Assembly (NCBI GenBank): GCA_026874595.1
Contig: CM049314.1
Coordinates: forward strand, 24,195,729 to 24,259,728
Origin: Sipunculus nudus
Lineage: Eukaryota; Annelida; Sipuncula; Golfingiida; Sipunculidae
Reading direction: 5' to 3'
Length of the DNA: 64,000 nucleotides
In this document: piece by piece, positions 21,557 through 34,688 of the stretch
Layout of the letters: every line of letters begins with the position of its first letter
How positions within the stretch are numbered: the first letter of the stretch is position 1
Position numbers and translations under genes: made by a program
The notes under the pieces: model-generated
Told to the model about the DNA's origin: nothing
What the model saw: only the letters and a program-made list of their open reading frames with translations
Database searches by the model: none

Positions 21557-24500
21557 GGGGGCTGTCAGGCAGCGAGGGAATCTCCGTGACTCGAATGTTT
21601 AGCAATTATGACGTCATACTGCATTCTGCACCCTGGATATGTCTTCGTTCCAAGAACATTTTCTTGTTCGAACCTCAGTTCATGAACAATGAGCGTTTTT
21701 GTTCACCAACATGTTCCTGTGCATTGTGCATGAAAAGCGATACCATCTCATGAGGTTGGTTACACCACCAGGGGGCGCAGGAACGAGGTAAAGGCTATCA
21801 ACAAAGGTATCGATGAAAGAAGTGCCTATCCATACTCGCACTTTTCATTTTAATTTTGATTTGACTGATATGAATTAAACTGATCATTATTTGCCATGAA
21901 TCTGATATATATAATAAAAATATAAAAAATAAACAACATATACAACTGAATAATAATTACAGGTATTCTACGATATGTATGTATGTGAACAAGCGTTTTG
22001 GTATGAGCAGAGGAAAATGTTCCTCTTGACATCATATTTGCGAACAGAATCATGTTCGGACAAAGAAAACACGCAACTGGTGGTGCTGTCATATCTGTGT
22101 CTGGGGACCGGTCAGATTGGTTGTTCTTAATTATTTCTCTGTGCTCATTCTTACCGTAAATGAGGAAGCCGTGTGAAGAAGCCGTGTTTCTAAAGGTCAG
22201 AGGGCTTACCGAAGTAAACGTTCATGCTGAAAAAAGAAAATACCAGTCACAAATGGCACAATACCCATACCCAATACCCTGAAGTTGAAAAGAATTTCAA
22301 CTGTACACTAATAAAATAAGAGAAACTTTAATTAACAGAACATTTAGATAGCCATAACATATAGGATATCAATCAAGAAAAAAAATAGTTATTAGCAAAT
22401 AATTAATGATACGGCAACAGAACACGCTAAGGACGACTCCCGATATTCAAAAATTAAATGCCCCTGTCATGAAACAGAATGACATTATCTTGAACATTAC
22501 CCGGCCTAATTATCACTGCATAGCCTTACATCATTATATCAAAATGTACAAATTATTATAACTGTCTCATCTTTTGCTTAAACTTGATCTGTTGAGACTG
22601 GCAGACGATTATTGCCACCAGCCAATCGTTATTTAACGATTGTGGAGGTTCCTCTTGTCGAGCCCACCAGACGAAATGTTATCGAGCGATCAAAACCCGG
22701 CCTTTATATAGTGCAGATTTTTCCCAGGAGATTCCGCCGGCTATTAGATATACTTTTTTTCACCCAAGAAACATATCCTGACTTATGAAGGGTCGAATGT
22801 CACCAACTGGTGTTTGAACAGGACAAGTTCATATTTTCTAGAAAGGGAGCTGTGTTATAAGTTCTGTGGATATTGTAACATAAAAAACATTTGAGGCATT
22901 ATATAAGTACTGCATGTAGAATAAGCATGTAGAATATAACTGCTACATATTTTGACACGAGAGTACAATTACCTCAGTTAATAAGTGTTTGGGTCCAAGA
23001 AGACAAGGGTTATACTGCTCACGACATCCATGACATAAGCAGTGATAACATATTAATAGCGACATCTTTGTGTCACCTGCTGTGTATCTAATATACGCTG
23101 CTACTACTTTGTTCTGTGATACAAAGAACTATCCATTTTCTAGTACAAATTTACTACACAAGAAGCTTTGGGAAGATTGAACATTTCTTACAACAAAAAT
23201 TATGTTGATTATACCAGGTATAAAAGCAACAGCAAACAGCACCATCTGGATCACTTTATGTGTAATCTCTGTGCCGTTTGTTTAGCGCTGATGAGAGAGA
23301 TAGTATGGGGTAGGCAATTCTATTCTTTTAAAAATATATCAAGAACACTCCTAATATTATGTAGGCAAAGATACAGCAATTTCCCTAGGCACTACCGACT
23401 CTGCGAGATCCTTTGAAACGCTGTATCTCATGCGTAGTTCGAGTCGGAACCGTAAAAGCTCACTATCCATGAACTACATCTAAAAAAGCTTCGAAACTCT
23501 CTCTAATTGCACCATTATCGACTGAATATTCAAAAATACCCTAAATAAGAACCCCCCCCCCTTTCCATATTCTCAAATCAAACTAGAACATGAATTACGG
23601 AATATTACGCTGACGAATCACAGTGAAAACATGCGTATTTATGATCGTATATTTTGAGTATGTACAAATGTTGTTTCATGGGTTCATGGTTCCGTTATAT
23701 TTCGTTATATGCACATGATATCACACCATATTTTTATGGAACGTAACACACACTTTAAACTCAGAAAATGTTCTAATATTTTGGAACATAACTCCGACGA
23801 ATCCGAGAAGAACGATGGATATGTTTGTGAACATGAACCCAGCTTAATATGGCGTTCAAATAACGTTGCGTCTGTGTTACGTGTGGAGGGGATCACTGAC
23901 GTATGGCAGGCCTTGATTACGTGTAAACCCCGTGAACTTTAAGACTTTCCTGAGGTGTACACTATTTGTCCACTTACGTTATATTAACTAGATGTAAGTG
24001 AAATCTAAATATAAAAATTCCTGGTCACCATATCCGGTACCGGAGATACAGTGCTCTCACTGTGGCTCTCTTTCATACATCCACGCACCCATACGCTGCA
24101 TTTTCCATTCAGTCCTTTACCTTGAAGGGTGTAGCCTGGGGGAACAAGGAACATTTATAAGCTAAATACCACAAGGTGCACACATTATCAGGATGCTTTT
24201 GCCTGCTTCGTGTAGCATCATAAAAAAACACGTGTTTAAATAGAGGCCTACGTGGAGACATATCATGTGTTCTTCCAGTCAAAATGAAACAGAGTTTACG
24301 TTCAGCTGGTAGGTACCTCACGGCGTTGTTCTAGGCGTTCCGCTCGGCTGGTCTTTGCGTCAATGTGACAATCATTTTAGTCAACTAACATGAGGGAGCG
24401 CACAGGAATTAAAAGGTCTGAAGGTGGTTTTGTTGGATGACATAAACACATTGAAATAAATTAGATGGTTCAACTTAAAAAAAAATGCAGAGTAACACTG

Positions 24501-25959
24501 AAAAGAGTGTTAATACCTGGAATTAAAAACCTTGTCCATTGACATTTGTCAGATTTTACACAGTTTTTAAGTATAATATATAAATATGGCCATATTACTC
24601 TAGGCATCCGTAAGAGCGATCCTGTTAACCCATATATCACTTAACTCTTTCAATGACTTATTTTGTCCTTATTGATGCACAAATAACCATTATACCTTAG
24701 AATTTATCCAATGATCCTGCTTAGGAGAGCAGGCTGGCAGACTTTTTCAGACTAGACCTGAAGTATCTAGTTTGTACACTGAGATGACTAAATCTGAACT
24801 TTAGAAAGAACACTACTTTCTCCGATGGGGTATTAGGTATACTGGTGAGAACTGTTATGGGGCAGTCTTATTCCGATATCTTCAGCCAAATACATACACA
24901 AGTACAAATTTCCTTAAAACATTACCTTATTTTAACTACTAAATTTTTAGCATCTTCATTTAGTCCAATCAGAGCGTATAAGATAAATTTTATTTTTGCC
25001 ATGGGGTTCCTAATGAGGCATATTTTCAGGTACGTTACACTAGAAAGAAAAATTATTTTAATCACTTGATATTCTTATATAGTACGCATCATCAGGAGCT
25101 GAATTGAAAATATAACTCCACGTTAGAACCTGAAGTGAGGAGCTGTGTATCTCGCTTGCGAAAGTCGAATGTCCTTGATTTGAGTGATATTTGATATTCG
25201 TTTCTTGTTTACCTTTCAAGTGATAGATCCATGACCACCAAGTGAGACCGCCTATCATATGAAAAAGAAGATAGCAATACGCTGAGAATGCTGTTCAAAG
25301 CTTTCCCGGCATCCTTTCTGATCACGAGAGAGAAAAAAATTCTAAAATAAAAACGTCTTTCTTCTTCAAATCCGGGAACATTGGAGGAAAAACGAATTCG
25401 CTGTCTCATTTTAACGTTTTACCAGGTTGCCCTGATGGCAACCTTACTTTTGTTTTCCAAGAATGTACAAAGATTTTTCAAGATGCTAAGTTAGAAGTTT
25501 CTACGTATAGCTGCTACTATTTGTGTCTATCTATTCTTTCAGATGGCTCACACTGACCCTATTTCGGGTTTCAAGAAATAATTACAAAGACCTCTGTGGA
25601 TCTTAATTAAATAAGAAGTTACGTATTGTGTCAGTAATAGGCTGCTCAAATCATATTCTCTCTCATATTTAGCAGAATATAGGTCACAGTGCTCTTATTT
25701 CAGATCTCCAAGGATACATTACAATGACCTTCGTTTACATTAAGAAAGACGTTTCCAGATCCGGTTAAGATTGTGTGCTGTCTCACATTCTGGGTGCTCA
25801 CTAAAACACAGAAATTGTGATGGTGGTGTTTGCCGCACACGATATGAAACCATTCGTTTTTCCCTGCATGTAACCTCGCTGTGTCGACTGTTGTAGTAGG
25901 CAGTGAAGTGATTTCACTTTGCTGGTTCTTTAAGTGTGTGCTCACACACAGGGACTTTG
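21557..25959. other. gene-free stretch
   Basis: No exon, RNA gene or repeat family recognised. The sequence is mostly unique and AT-rich, with short unconvincing open frames on both strands. Confidence 0.55.
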
Positions 25960-26130
25960 GCAACATCTGGTGACTCAGAAGAAGAGCAGCCGACCAGAAA
26001 TTTTGGGTCAAGGGTTTGACTCCATTTCCAAGGGACACGGCTTTTCTTGTCTGAATTGCCGTCTGAATCAGTCATCCACGATAGTGTACAATCCTCCTCA
26101 CGTTAGCACTTGCCGGTCACAGCTTAAAAT
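25960..26130 (+). mobile_element. SINE-like element, degenerate
   Basis: An A-box-like tggtgactcagaagaagagc precedes GGTTTGACTCC (26,013-26,023), which fits a pol III B box. The 3' part contains 'cctcctcacgttagc', similar to 'cctcctcaccttagc' near 28.17 kb, so the two may be copies of one family. Confidence 0.35.
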
Positions 26131-29100
26131 ATTCCTTTGGTTGCATCATCTTACCAGATGATTGTTTTAATAAGGAATTTGACAGTTATCAAACATGCAT
26201 CGTTGCAACACGTGAACAAACAGCAAAACTGGTGATTAGAAGTGTATTTAAAAATATTCTAAGAAAAGAGTGACTTGCTCAATACCATCTGTTATACGAC
26301 CTCTATCATAATAACATCACAAATTTGAAAAAATATAGTCTCAAAATAGAGCCGTTCATGTACAATTTTTGTCAACAAACACCAACTACAATTGCATTTA
26401 TTTATATCAATAGATAGGCTCTTCATAATATAGTTCAGTGAACAGCACTTCATAATTTACTCGCAAGAATATGACTTTAAGTACCGTAACTTATTGTTTA
26501 GATGCCCGAGCATTAATTTTTTTCAGACCCTGCTTTTACAAAGCGTCTTAACAACACGTTTATTCCAAACATATTATCAGACTATGAAAACAAAATAATA
26601 AAACATGTCCAAACAATCAACTCGAATGTCACTACTTCGTGACGCAACAAGAGCATCGGCGGTAAATGAATTATGTTTACGAGGTATCCTAAGATGTCAT
26701 AGGGATATCGTATATGGGACATATGCAATCGATATTTTGCATATTTGACCAGGATTATACTGGAATGTGAAATTTACTGCCCGCAATATTCACCAATTAT
26801 AAAGGTTGTCGAGTCCAGCAGTCAGACATTCATATTTTTTATGTGAAGTCGTCATAATTGATTTAATTTCTTTATTTTCTTATATAATTCGCATCATCAT
26901 GAGGTAGGCAAGTCTTATTGTGTAAACAAGGAAAAATGAGAAAGCGTATATATAAAATAACATTTTACATTCAAGACGATATCCTTCATGTATTTTTTTC
27001 ATGTATATAAAATTTAGAATACATGTGTTTATATCCTGCATTGAAAAATATTCCATTTTTCTCTAATCGTATTCGGCATATTTTCAAACGAAACTATGTG
27101 AAAGAAAATGTAATTGAAAATGTTGTTAAAAAATCATGAATAGATATGTTGATAAATGTAAGAATATAGAAAAGCCTTCTTTCCTGAATTAACGGGTCTG
27201 TTAAACCTTTTCAAAATAACCTTGGTTGTAAGAATATGTCATGTATTCACAATAAATATTACAATTATTTAATACCTGAACATATAAGAAAATTACCAGT
27301 TTTATCGCCTGGTTGTTATCTATTTGAAATGTCTTGGCCAAGCAAGGTAGTGTTGAATATCAACAGCACGTTAAGTAAATTTCTAAGCACAATGCTACAT
27401 AACAGTCTATTGAGCAATTTTGGATTCCTTTACTTTCAAAGGCATATGTTTCAGCTTGAAGAATGCCATGTTTCCGGGAATACTGAGGCCCGCCTATCTG
27501 TCTATTGAAATGCGCTCTTGTGAGAAATCTAACTTGGAAACAACATGTGGAATGACCATATTCGCGTATACTCTTTATATGTGGACGCAGGAATAGGTAT
27601 TATATATTTAATTTTAATGTATGTTAGAATTACGGCTTAAATATAAATTCGCCGATGGGCAAAAGGATGGAAATATCCAGTAAGCGGATGCATATATATG
27701 ATAAGACTTCTCTTAATAACAAAGTCAGGACGTATTTTCATTCATTTCTAAATGGAAACACATCTTAAGAGCATACAAGACAGCACATTCATAGATCAAG
27801 GGTCACAATATGATTCATTGCGAGACAGTGCGTCACTGAGTGCAGGTCGCCTGATATAAGCTGCATGAACCGGTAGCGATATGGAATAGGAATAAAATCA
27901 TAGATCGTGGCATTTCGCTTGTATAAACATTATTTAAGGCCATCGGTTATACCTACAGTATACAAACTCACTGTGTTGACCCATGAAGTAGGCTGAACTC
28001 TGTAATCACAGCTGTAATCACAGAAGAGTTGGCGAACACTGGTGTTTGAGCCGTAGAGCTGCTCACCGGAAATCGGAAGATTATGATTTCGTTTTTCAGT
28101 GGGAGTGAACCGACATTCCAGTGTCGTACTGACCGAATTCCTGTATCGGTCACATAGGAAAGTCTAAAACCCTCCTCACCTTAGCTCTGCGGGGCAATGC
28201 TTCAAACAGTCCTCAGGCTACTTACCATATATCATCTCATGCCATTAACCAGTAGAATGGTAAACGCTTATGATATGTAATAATTATATAATTCATATTG
28301 TCATAATTATAATATATTTTTTAAAACAAGTTGCGTCCTGTTTCAGTCTTGAGTGACGTGTTACACACCGTTTATTTGAGTAATGTTATGTAATAATAAA
28401 GATTAGTAAAGCTGAACATAGTGAAGCGAAAAGTGTTGCTGCCGTTTATCACACATTTCTTATTGATTTACAAAATAAACGCGAGCTGTGGTAAATAAAA
28501 GCCCACTTAAGAGACTAAAGATGAGTGCACATGTATTGCTACATTTACGAGACGTATGCGTTACGTTTGCGACTCGAGAAAGTCCCACTTCATTGTTTTT
28601 TTTTCATGGCCATAATGCAGAATAGGTTACAAAATAAATCTTGGGTGCGGTTGTTAACATGCACTGCCGCATCATGAAAAAATAACCATAAATTGCTATA
28701 AAGACATGGCGTGATCTGTTAACTCATTTGTTAAGGGAGGGTCACGCAAAATCCAAATTTATTCTCCTGAAAGTCGTGAAAAGACATTTAAAATTAAGTC
28801 AAGTAATATGCATTCTAGTTTATCTTCCTGATATTAATATTGAGGGCTTATTTCCTCAAAAGTCACCCATGTATTCACAAATAAAAGCAGGTATATCTTC
28901 CTGTTTATTACTACCGCCGATTCTTTTTGTTCGAACCACTGTTTTGTTTCAATTAGACAAATAACCGGCTGCGATGAGCTGTGTGAGTTAGGACACGGTT
29001 CATTTCTATTTGTCTTGGCTCGTCATTATGTGGCATACCTTCAGTAATTTTTTTATATGCGATTTGAATTGACTTTAAACACCTGATATATTTGGCGATA

Positions 29101-32100
29101 TCCTTGGGTAGTATCTCCAATAGGAAATACGCAGGATCATAGGGTTATATGCTAACAGGAACATGAAGGTACCCGCATGACAAGTGACATCCAAAACACA
29201 TACATACATACATACATACATATGTCCATGTAAAAAAAAAAGCAAACCCATAGAAAGAGAACTTCGGTCAATATAACAGATTTCATAATGTAAATATGAA
29301 ACAATTTAAACAAACAATATAAATCTAGGGAAAGGAGACCTAGTACAAAGTTATGTATGATTACGAGTATGATTTAAAACACGTTCCACTTGTTTGTATT
29401 TTTGGATTCAGTCCTCAAACGAAACCAAATAGAGATAAATAAAAAAAAGTTAATGAAGTCAAACTTTCGATTAATAAAGGGAAAGCTTGCTTCTAAATAA
29501 AGTGCTTTTTAAACTTAGCAAAAGGCTTGAATACAAATATATGTATTTTTTTATAATAAAACCATAGAAAATGAAATGTCTCTGTGGAAACAAAAATAAA
29601 TTCGAATTGATTATATTTGTTTACAATGTCCTGTCCAATCCAGGTTATTTGTTGAAAACCTTCAGCATATCAAGTATATTTCTATGCACATGGAACCAAT
29701 ATCAAAATTACACAAAAGTCTCGCACGCATTTAGTCTTCTTCTGCAATTTCAAAGCACACTTGTCATGTCTTCTCAAAGAATTGCCTTATGAAAGCATGA
29801 TACATTTTCTGCAAAATGACAAGCGCATTTCTGTCTACCGGATCGACCGAATATGTAAGAAATCTTTCTAGACAACGGAACATGATTTACATGATATATT
29901 CTCTCAAAATCTAGGGAGGATTTCATCTATTAGGTCTTGGAAATAGTTAATTCCTAGTAACTGATGGTCCCGGAGTTGTCGCCATCTGCAAGTTTTGTTA
30001 TACGTTCAATATCACTTTTGAAATGTGCGCCTTAATTTCTTCAAACACCTAGACAAAAGGGACAGCAAATCAAAGGATAATTATTACTTTCTTGACTTTA
30101 ATAAGAAATATCCTACCTCGCTCTCATACATCTTTCATCTGTGTGTTCTAAATATTTTTTTCTTCATTCTATCCTATTCTCCCATTTTTTCCCATTATCT
30201 TTGCATGTTTCTTTTAGAAAAAAAGGTCTTTATGGCCTTTAAGTGGCACTATCTATTGACTGATGACTTAAACAATCACAGGAATATCAAATGCTATTTA
30301 TTTTAGAATTTATACACACGGGGTCCGGAGGAATCCATAAAGTTATAACAAGTCAGTCAGTAAAGCAAATCAATTACTATAACTTTGTCGCCTTTAAGTA
30401 CCGGTATGTCCCTGAACATGATGTATGACGTCCAACGCCTTTACCAATAGACAACATTAGTTTATTTTTACCATGACCTCAGACTTTGATCTCTGACAAG
30501 ACCGTTTAAGTCTACAATGTTTCTTCGAAAGTTTCGATGATGGCCGTTTTATCTCGTTCACCAAAATGTCATACCGCAAAATGCTGAAGTCTAAATATTC
30601 TGTTAAATTTACTTTAAACAAACGGTGTGTTATGCAGATGTATCCTTTTTCCTTTAACACCCACGTGTTCCGTGGTCGTGATTCGCAGAAATTTAGAATA
30701 TACATCTTTGTCTGAGCCAAAAGGCTAAGGATCTATAATATAAACTCAAGGAATGATGGGCAAAACACATATCTAAATCGGCCATTTGTGGCAATTACTC
30801 TGACCAATGATCTTGAAAAAAAGGGCTTTAGCAAAAAAGTAAAAGAATTGCGTCAATAGTTTTGAGCTCATGGGAATCTAAACCCGCCCCCTTGCCACTC
30901 CACAAACGATGGAAACAATAAGCTTCCCATCCCAAACATTCAAGTATGTGCATTATATATCAATGAATACAACTGAGTATCAACTACCTTCGCTTCTTGT
31001 CAACGACTCCTTAGTCACCACTCCTACTTTTGCTTTGAAGTGACAGGAACAATGTCAAGTATGTGCTAATAGGGATTAATTTTCCATACGCTTCAAACAT
31101 CCTGAGTAATTTAACATTCTCTCGAGCATGAAGGTCATATCATTGGGTTCATATGGGAAGACAAAATACTGGCAGCTATCATCATTCCAATAAACATAAA
31201 CACGACTAAGGAAATTTCAATCAACTTTTGTAATAAAAGGGGTACACAAGTAGGTATACAATCTGACTAAAACATATTGAAACCTGCAGTTGGGTTCAGC
31301 AGTGTATTCAAATGTATCTCATTTCATTTGTACGCGGGTTCATTGAGTTGTTTAGAGACAAAAATTATCCCTACTCGTTTTTTCCTACATTTGTGTTTGG
31401 TCATCGTCTCTGGTTACCGAAATACAAAACATACCAACCGTTCTGAATTACCAAATACACTTTTACGTATTCAACAAGTCTTTCGATTGTTTATCATCAG
31501 TACGACTGCATACAGGAGAGTACCCCAGACCTATGGAATGTGTTTTATTGTACTATTTTTATTTTTATACATTTTACTATCACACCAGTTTACATTTCGA
31601 TGATGTCTGTTATAATTCTCAACCTTAATTTATATTTTTTTTTCATTTTGTGTGTCACTAGATAGTACATGTCACATGGATAAATGCTGTCTCGGACATG
31701 AAAAAGAAAGATATTGAAAAGTTGGTTGTATAAAGACAAGAAACCCGGTGACATGTTTATTGAAAGAAAATGGAAAATAAAACACCCTGCATCTTTAGAG
31801 CCCTCTACAGTAAACACTTAGACTACATACATTTGATAATGAAAGGAATATGAAGTTTTCTGGCTTCTGAACAAATTTACATTTTATGTTCTTCATAGAC
31901 GAAAACATGTAAAATGTTATTTGGTCATTAAGAAATATATTTTAAGCCTGTAATGAGTGGATACTACGGTACAAACACTTCTTTCCATGATCAGAAAGAG
32001 AGTATCTTTATTTACTATTAATTGTCGGGATTATTTTCAGTAACAACGTATCATATAAAAGTATTTGTATTGTTTATTATTTTCGAAATTGTGTATATTT

Positions 32101-32613
32101 TTCAAATAATTCTTAGAAAGCTGCATGTGGAAGTGACACCTAATATGGCGAGCAGAAATTGAAAAGAAAAATAATCTCAAGTTTATGTATTACAACTGTT
32201 TGTTTGCTCATTCAAATGGTTCCTGCTTGAGCAGCCATCTTTGGTTTGGCTGGTCATAATTTTAGTGTTTAGATGATATCATCCCATCAGTAGCTGTCAA
32301 CTGAGGCTGTTTTTGAATGTGACCAATGAACTTGACCTTCATAAGTGGGTCTGATATGTTGTCAAATGTTAATTGATTTGTCATATCTTAAAATAGTTCT
32401 GCTACTTAAGTAAGGTAGGTCTTTATTTCCCTGGTTGAAAATTAGGTAAATTAATATCCTATCCTTAATTATCATTTTCTCCCTCCAAATGTGACTAAAA
32501 CATTTCCCTAGCAAAATATAGGTGGATAAGAGGGGATGAAACTATACCTTGAATACTTTCACTTATTAAAGCAATTTGTGAATTTGATAATAAAACAAAT
32601 CTTGTAGTGCTAA
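26131..32613. other. gene-free stretch
   Basis: No exon recognised. It contains a second SINE-like copy at about 28.0-28.2 kb and a (CATA)n run at about 29,199-29,222. A 108-codon frame at 31,277-31,603 is hydrophobic at its end but matches no receptor motif. Confidence 0.55.
27990..28220 (+). mobile_element. SINE-like element, degenerate
   Basis: A tRNA-like 'tttgagccgtagagctgc' is followed by 'gattatgatttcg' in the B-box position, then a tail sharing 'ctcctcac.ttagc' with the element at 26.1 kb. The match is loose. Confidence 0.3.
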
Positions 32614-32713
32614 TCATCTTTGCTCATAGACCAATATTAATATCATTTTTAACCTATATTGCTTAATATCAATAGAAGCACACACGGACATAAATACAGA
32701 TTATATAAATATA

Positions 32714-32752
<39 letters not shown>
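32714..32752. repeat. (TTA)n microsatellite
   Basis: About 13 TTA/ATT units. It stands at the left edge of the first copy of the receptor 5' flank, where the other two copies have (TA)n. Confidence 0.9.
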
Positions 32753-32793
32753 GATAAGTCAAAGACAGATAAGATAAACATTTTACACAAACA

Positions 32794-33085
32794 ATCTTTG
32801 ATTATCTGTTGAAATGCATACATTATGACATCCAATGATATCACGATACACACTGCCTGTTTTTCCTGGATCATGACCGGTTTATTTACGGGAGGTATTT
32901 AACTAATTTATTACTAGCACGGATTTAGGACATCGTGCACCATCACCAACCAGACATGCCTGATCTGTATAGACAAATCGTATGTGACGTTACAGCGCAA
33001 ACAAAGAGATCACGACTTCCTAAATGGTGCTAAAGTATTCAGTCGGGGCCATGCAATGAGTGTGATTTGAAGGGGACACCTTACC
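32794..33085 (+). repeat. copy 1 of the receptor 5'-flank block
   Basis: This segment aligns by eye with 34,257-34,545 (same strand) and 45,150-45,445 (opposite strand). Shared landmarks in order: tggatcatgac, a GCAC-rich middle, 'cgtatgtgacgt' (TGACGT at 32,985-32,990), 'gatcacgacttc', 'attcagtcg', 'tttgaa'. No receptor exon could be found downstream of this copy, so it is either an orphan duplicate of the promoter region or a dispersed repeat. Confidence 0.7.
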
Positions 33086-34214
33086 TGCACCAATGCTCAA
33101 TGACATCCGTAGCTAAAGGGAAAGGGGACCATCTCAAATTATTTGTACTTTAGATATATTCCAACATCACATATTACAGTCTTAGTAAGAGCACCAGGGG
33201 TGTGAACATAATGTTAAAAATGCATTTTCTCTAATAATTTTAATGACCTAGAAGTGTTGAGGCTTATTGAGCAACTGAAAATAGATAAAGCAAATCAATT
33301 TGATGTCAGTTCGTATGAAACTAGCAACAATACATTTATTTTTCTCTATATATCCCTCATACTTATTATTCTCAAGGTTGTATGTGCTGTCCCCATTATC
33401 ATCAGTGTCGGACAAACTGGCAAAAACTTATCAGAATTACAATACAGATTTGTCATCCAATAGATATGTACTGTAGCAGATTTTCTCTTTTCTATAATCA
33501 CATAAAGAAAGGCATTTTCACCAGTTCAGAGATCCCTAAACAGCAATTAAAGTGTGCAGAAAAATGTAAAAAAAAAATAACTCTTGTTTGTATGAATGTA
33601 TGTTAAAAACTCTTTAATTCCTTAACACTTGTCTGGCTACTCGGATGGTCTCAAAATTAGCAGGCTGATGTGGATCAGTCATTAATTTCCCACAACCAGG
33701 GTCTGTTAGTACGCTGAAGGTAAAATGCATATACATTCCACCCGCCGAACTATCTGAAACGGAGTATAGTAAAGTCAACCAATTTTATCATCTTTGCTAA
33801 TATGTCAACATTATATTTATACCCTCTTTAATCAATATTGCATTTCTGAAACCAACAACACATCCATTATAGGAGTACTTGGGAGGAATTTGACAGACTT
33901 TTTTTAATTTTCTCTAAAAACATATATGAAAATATATGTGGGTTTTCAGTTCATGCTTGTGTTTTACTTTGTTACTTACCATTCCCATCTTTTCTCGAGG
34001 CAGAATCTAAAGGTCGGACATGTGTTTTGGATTATATGGCCAATTCTGAAAATAAATAAGATGTTTGAAATAATAAAAGGTCTAAATGACAAGAATTGTT
34101 GAATAATATCTGTTATATTACATAATTACGCATTCAAAATAAATGAAAAATTAGGAAATTACAGTGTAAATGCTGGAATAATGGAAATTAAAAAAGCCAA
34201 TCTTCCTTTCAAAG

Positions 34215-34216
<2 letters not shown>

Positions 34217-34256
<40 letters not shown>
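34217..34256. repeat. (TA)n microsatellite
   Basis: About 40 bases of alternating TA, immediately left of the second flank block. Confidence 0.95.
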
Positions 34257-34258
<2 letters not shown>

Positions 34259-34545
34259 TACGGTTATCTGTATATCAAAGATCTTACGCTGCTTCTTTAA
34301 TTGAAACTGTCTGTAAATCTTTGATCATGACAGGCTTGTTTTCGAGGAATTTTATAACTGATATACAACCGATACCGCTTTATGAATTCATCATGCACAA
34401 GCAACACAGGACATCCCTGATCGTTATACACGAGTCGTATGTGACGTTTACAGCGTGAATACAGAGGTCACGATTTCTTGTATGGTGCTGTCAGATGAAT
34501 TCAGTCGTGGGCCGTGTGTGCTTTGATCTGAAAGGATGGAGCTAC
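34257..34545 (+). promoter_or_regulatory. copy 2 of the conserved 5'-flank block, upstream of the receptor
   Basis: This block ends about 55 bases before the receptor start codon and is conserved in two further copies. It contains TGACGT (34,442-34,447), a CRE-like half site, and 'ggtcacgatttc'. No TATA box is evident. Position and conservation suggest promoter or enhancer sequence. The alternative, a mobile repeat that landed here, cannot be excluded without a genome search. Confidence 0.45.
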
Positions 34546-34598
34546 CAGCAGTTAAGATAACATAGCATCATTTGATTCATTACCATAGACAGTGCAGA

Positions 34599-34688
34599 AT
34601 GAGAGTTTTCATCTGCTTTATTGTTATCAATAGCGCACTTCACATACAAGCGGACCCGCTTGTTAGGACTTCTTTAAATATTTCAAAG
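34599..34688 (+). CDS. GPCR exon 1: signal peptide
   Basis: 30 codons starting ATGAGAGTT, with a hydrophobic core FICFIVINSALHI and probable cleavage after Ala18. The exon ends AAG before GTAAGA (phase 0), a consensus donor. The same exon is recognisable, still open, in the minus-strand pseudogene at 44,865-44,951, which supports the start. Confidence 0.8.

Noticed and set aside
25700-26038. 112-codon minus-strand frame
   Set aside because: Overlaps a SINE-like element and has no recognisable protein features.
31277-31603. 108-codon plus-strand frame with a hydrophobic end, considered as another receptor fragment
   Set aside because: It lacks any conserved receptor landmark and does not align with receptor exons.
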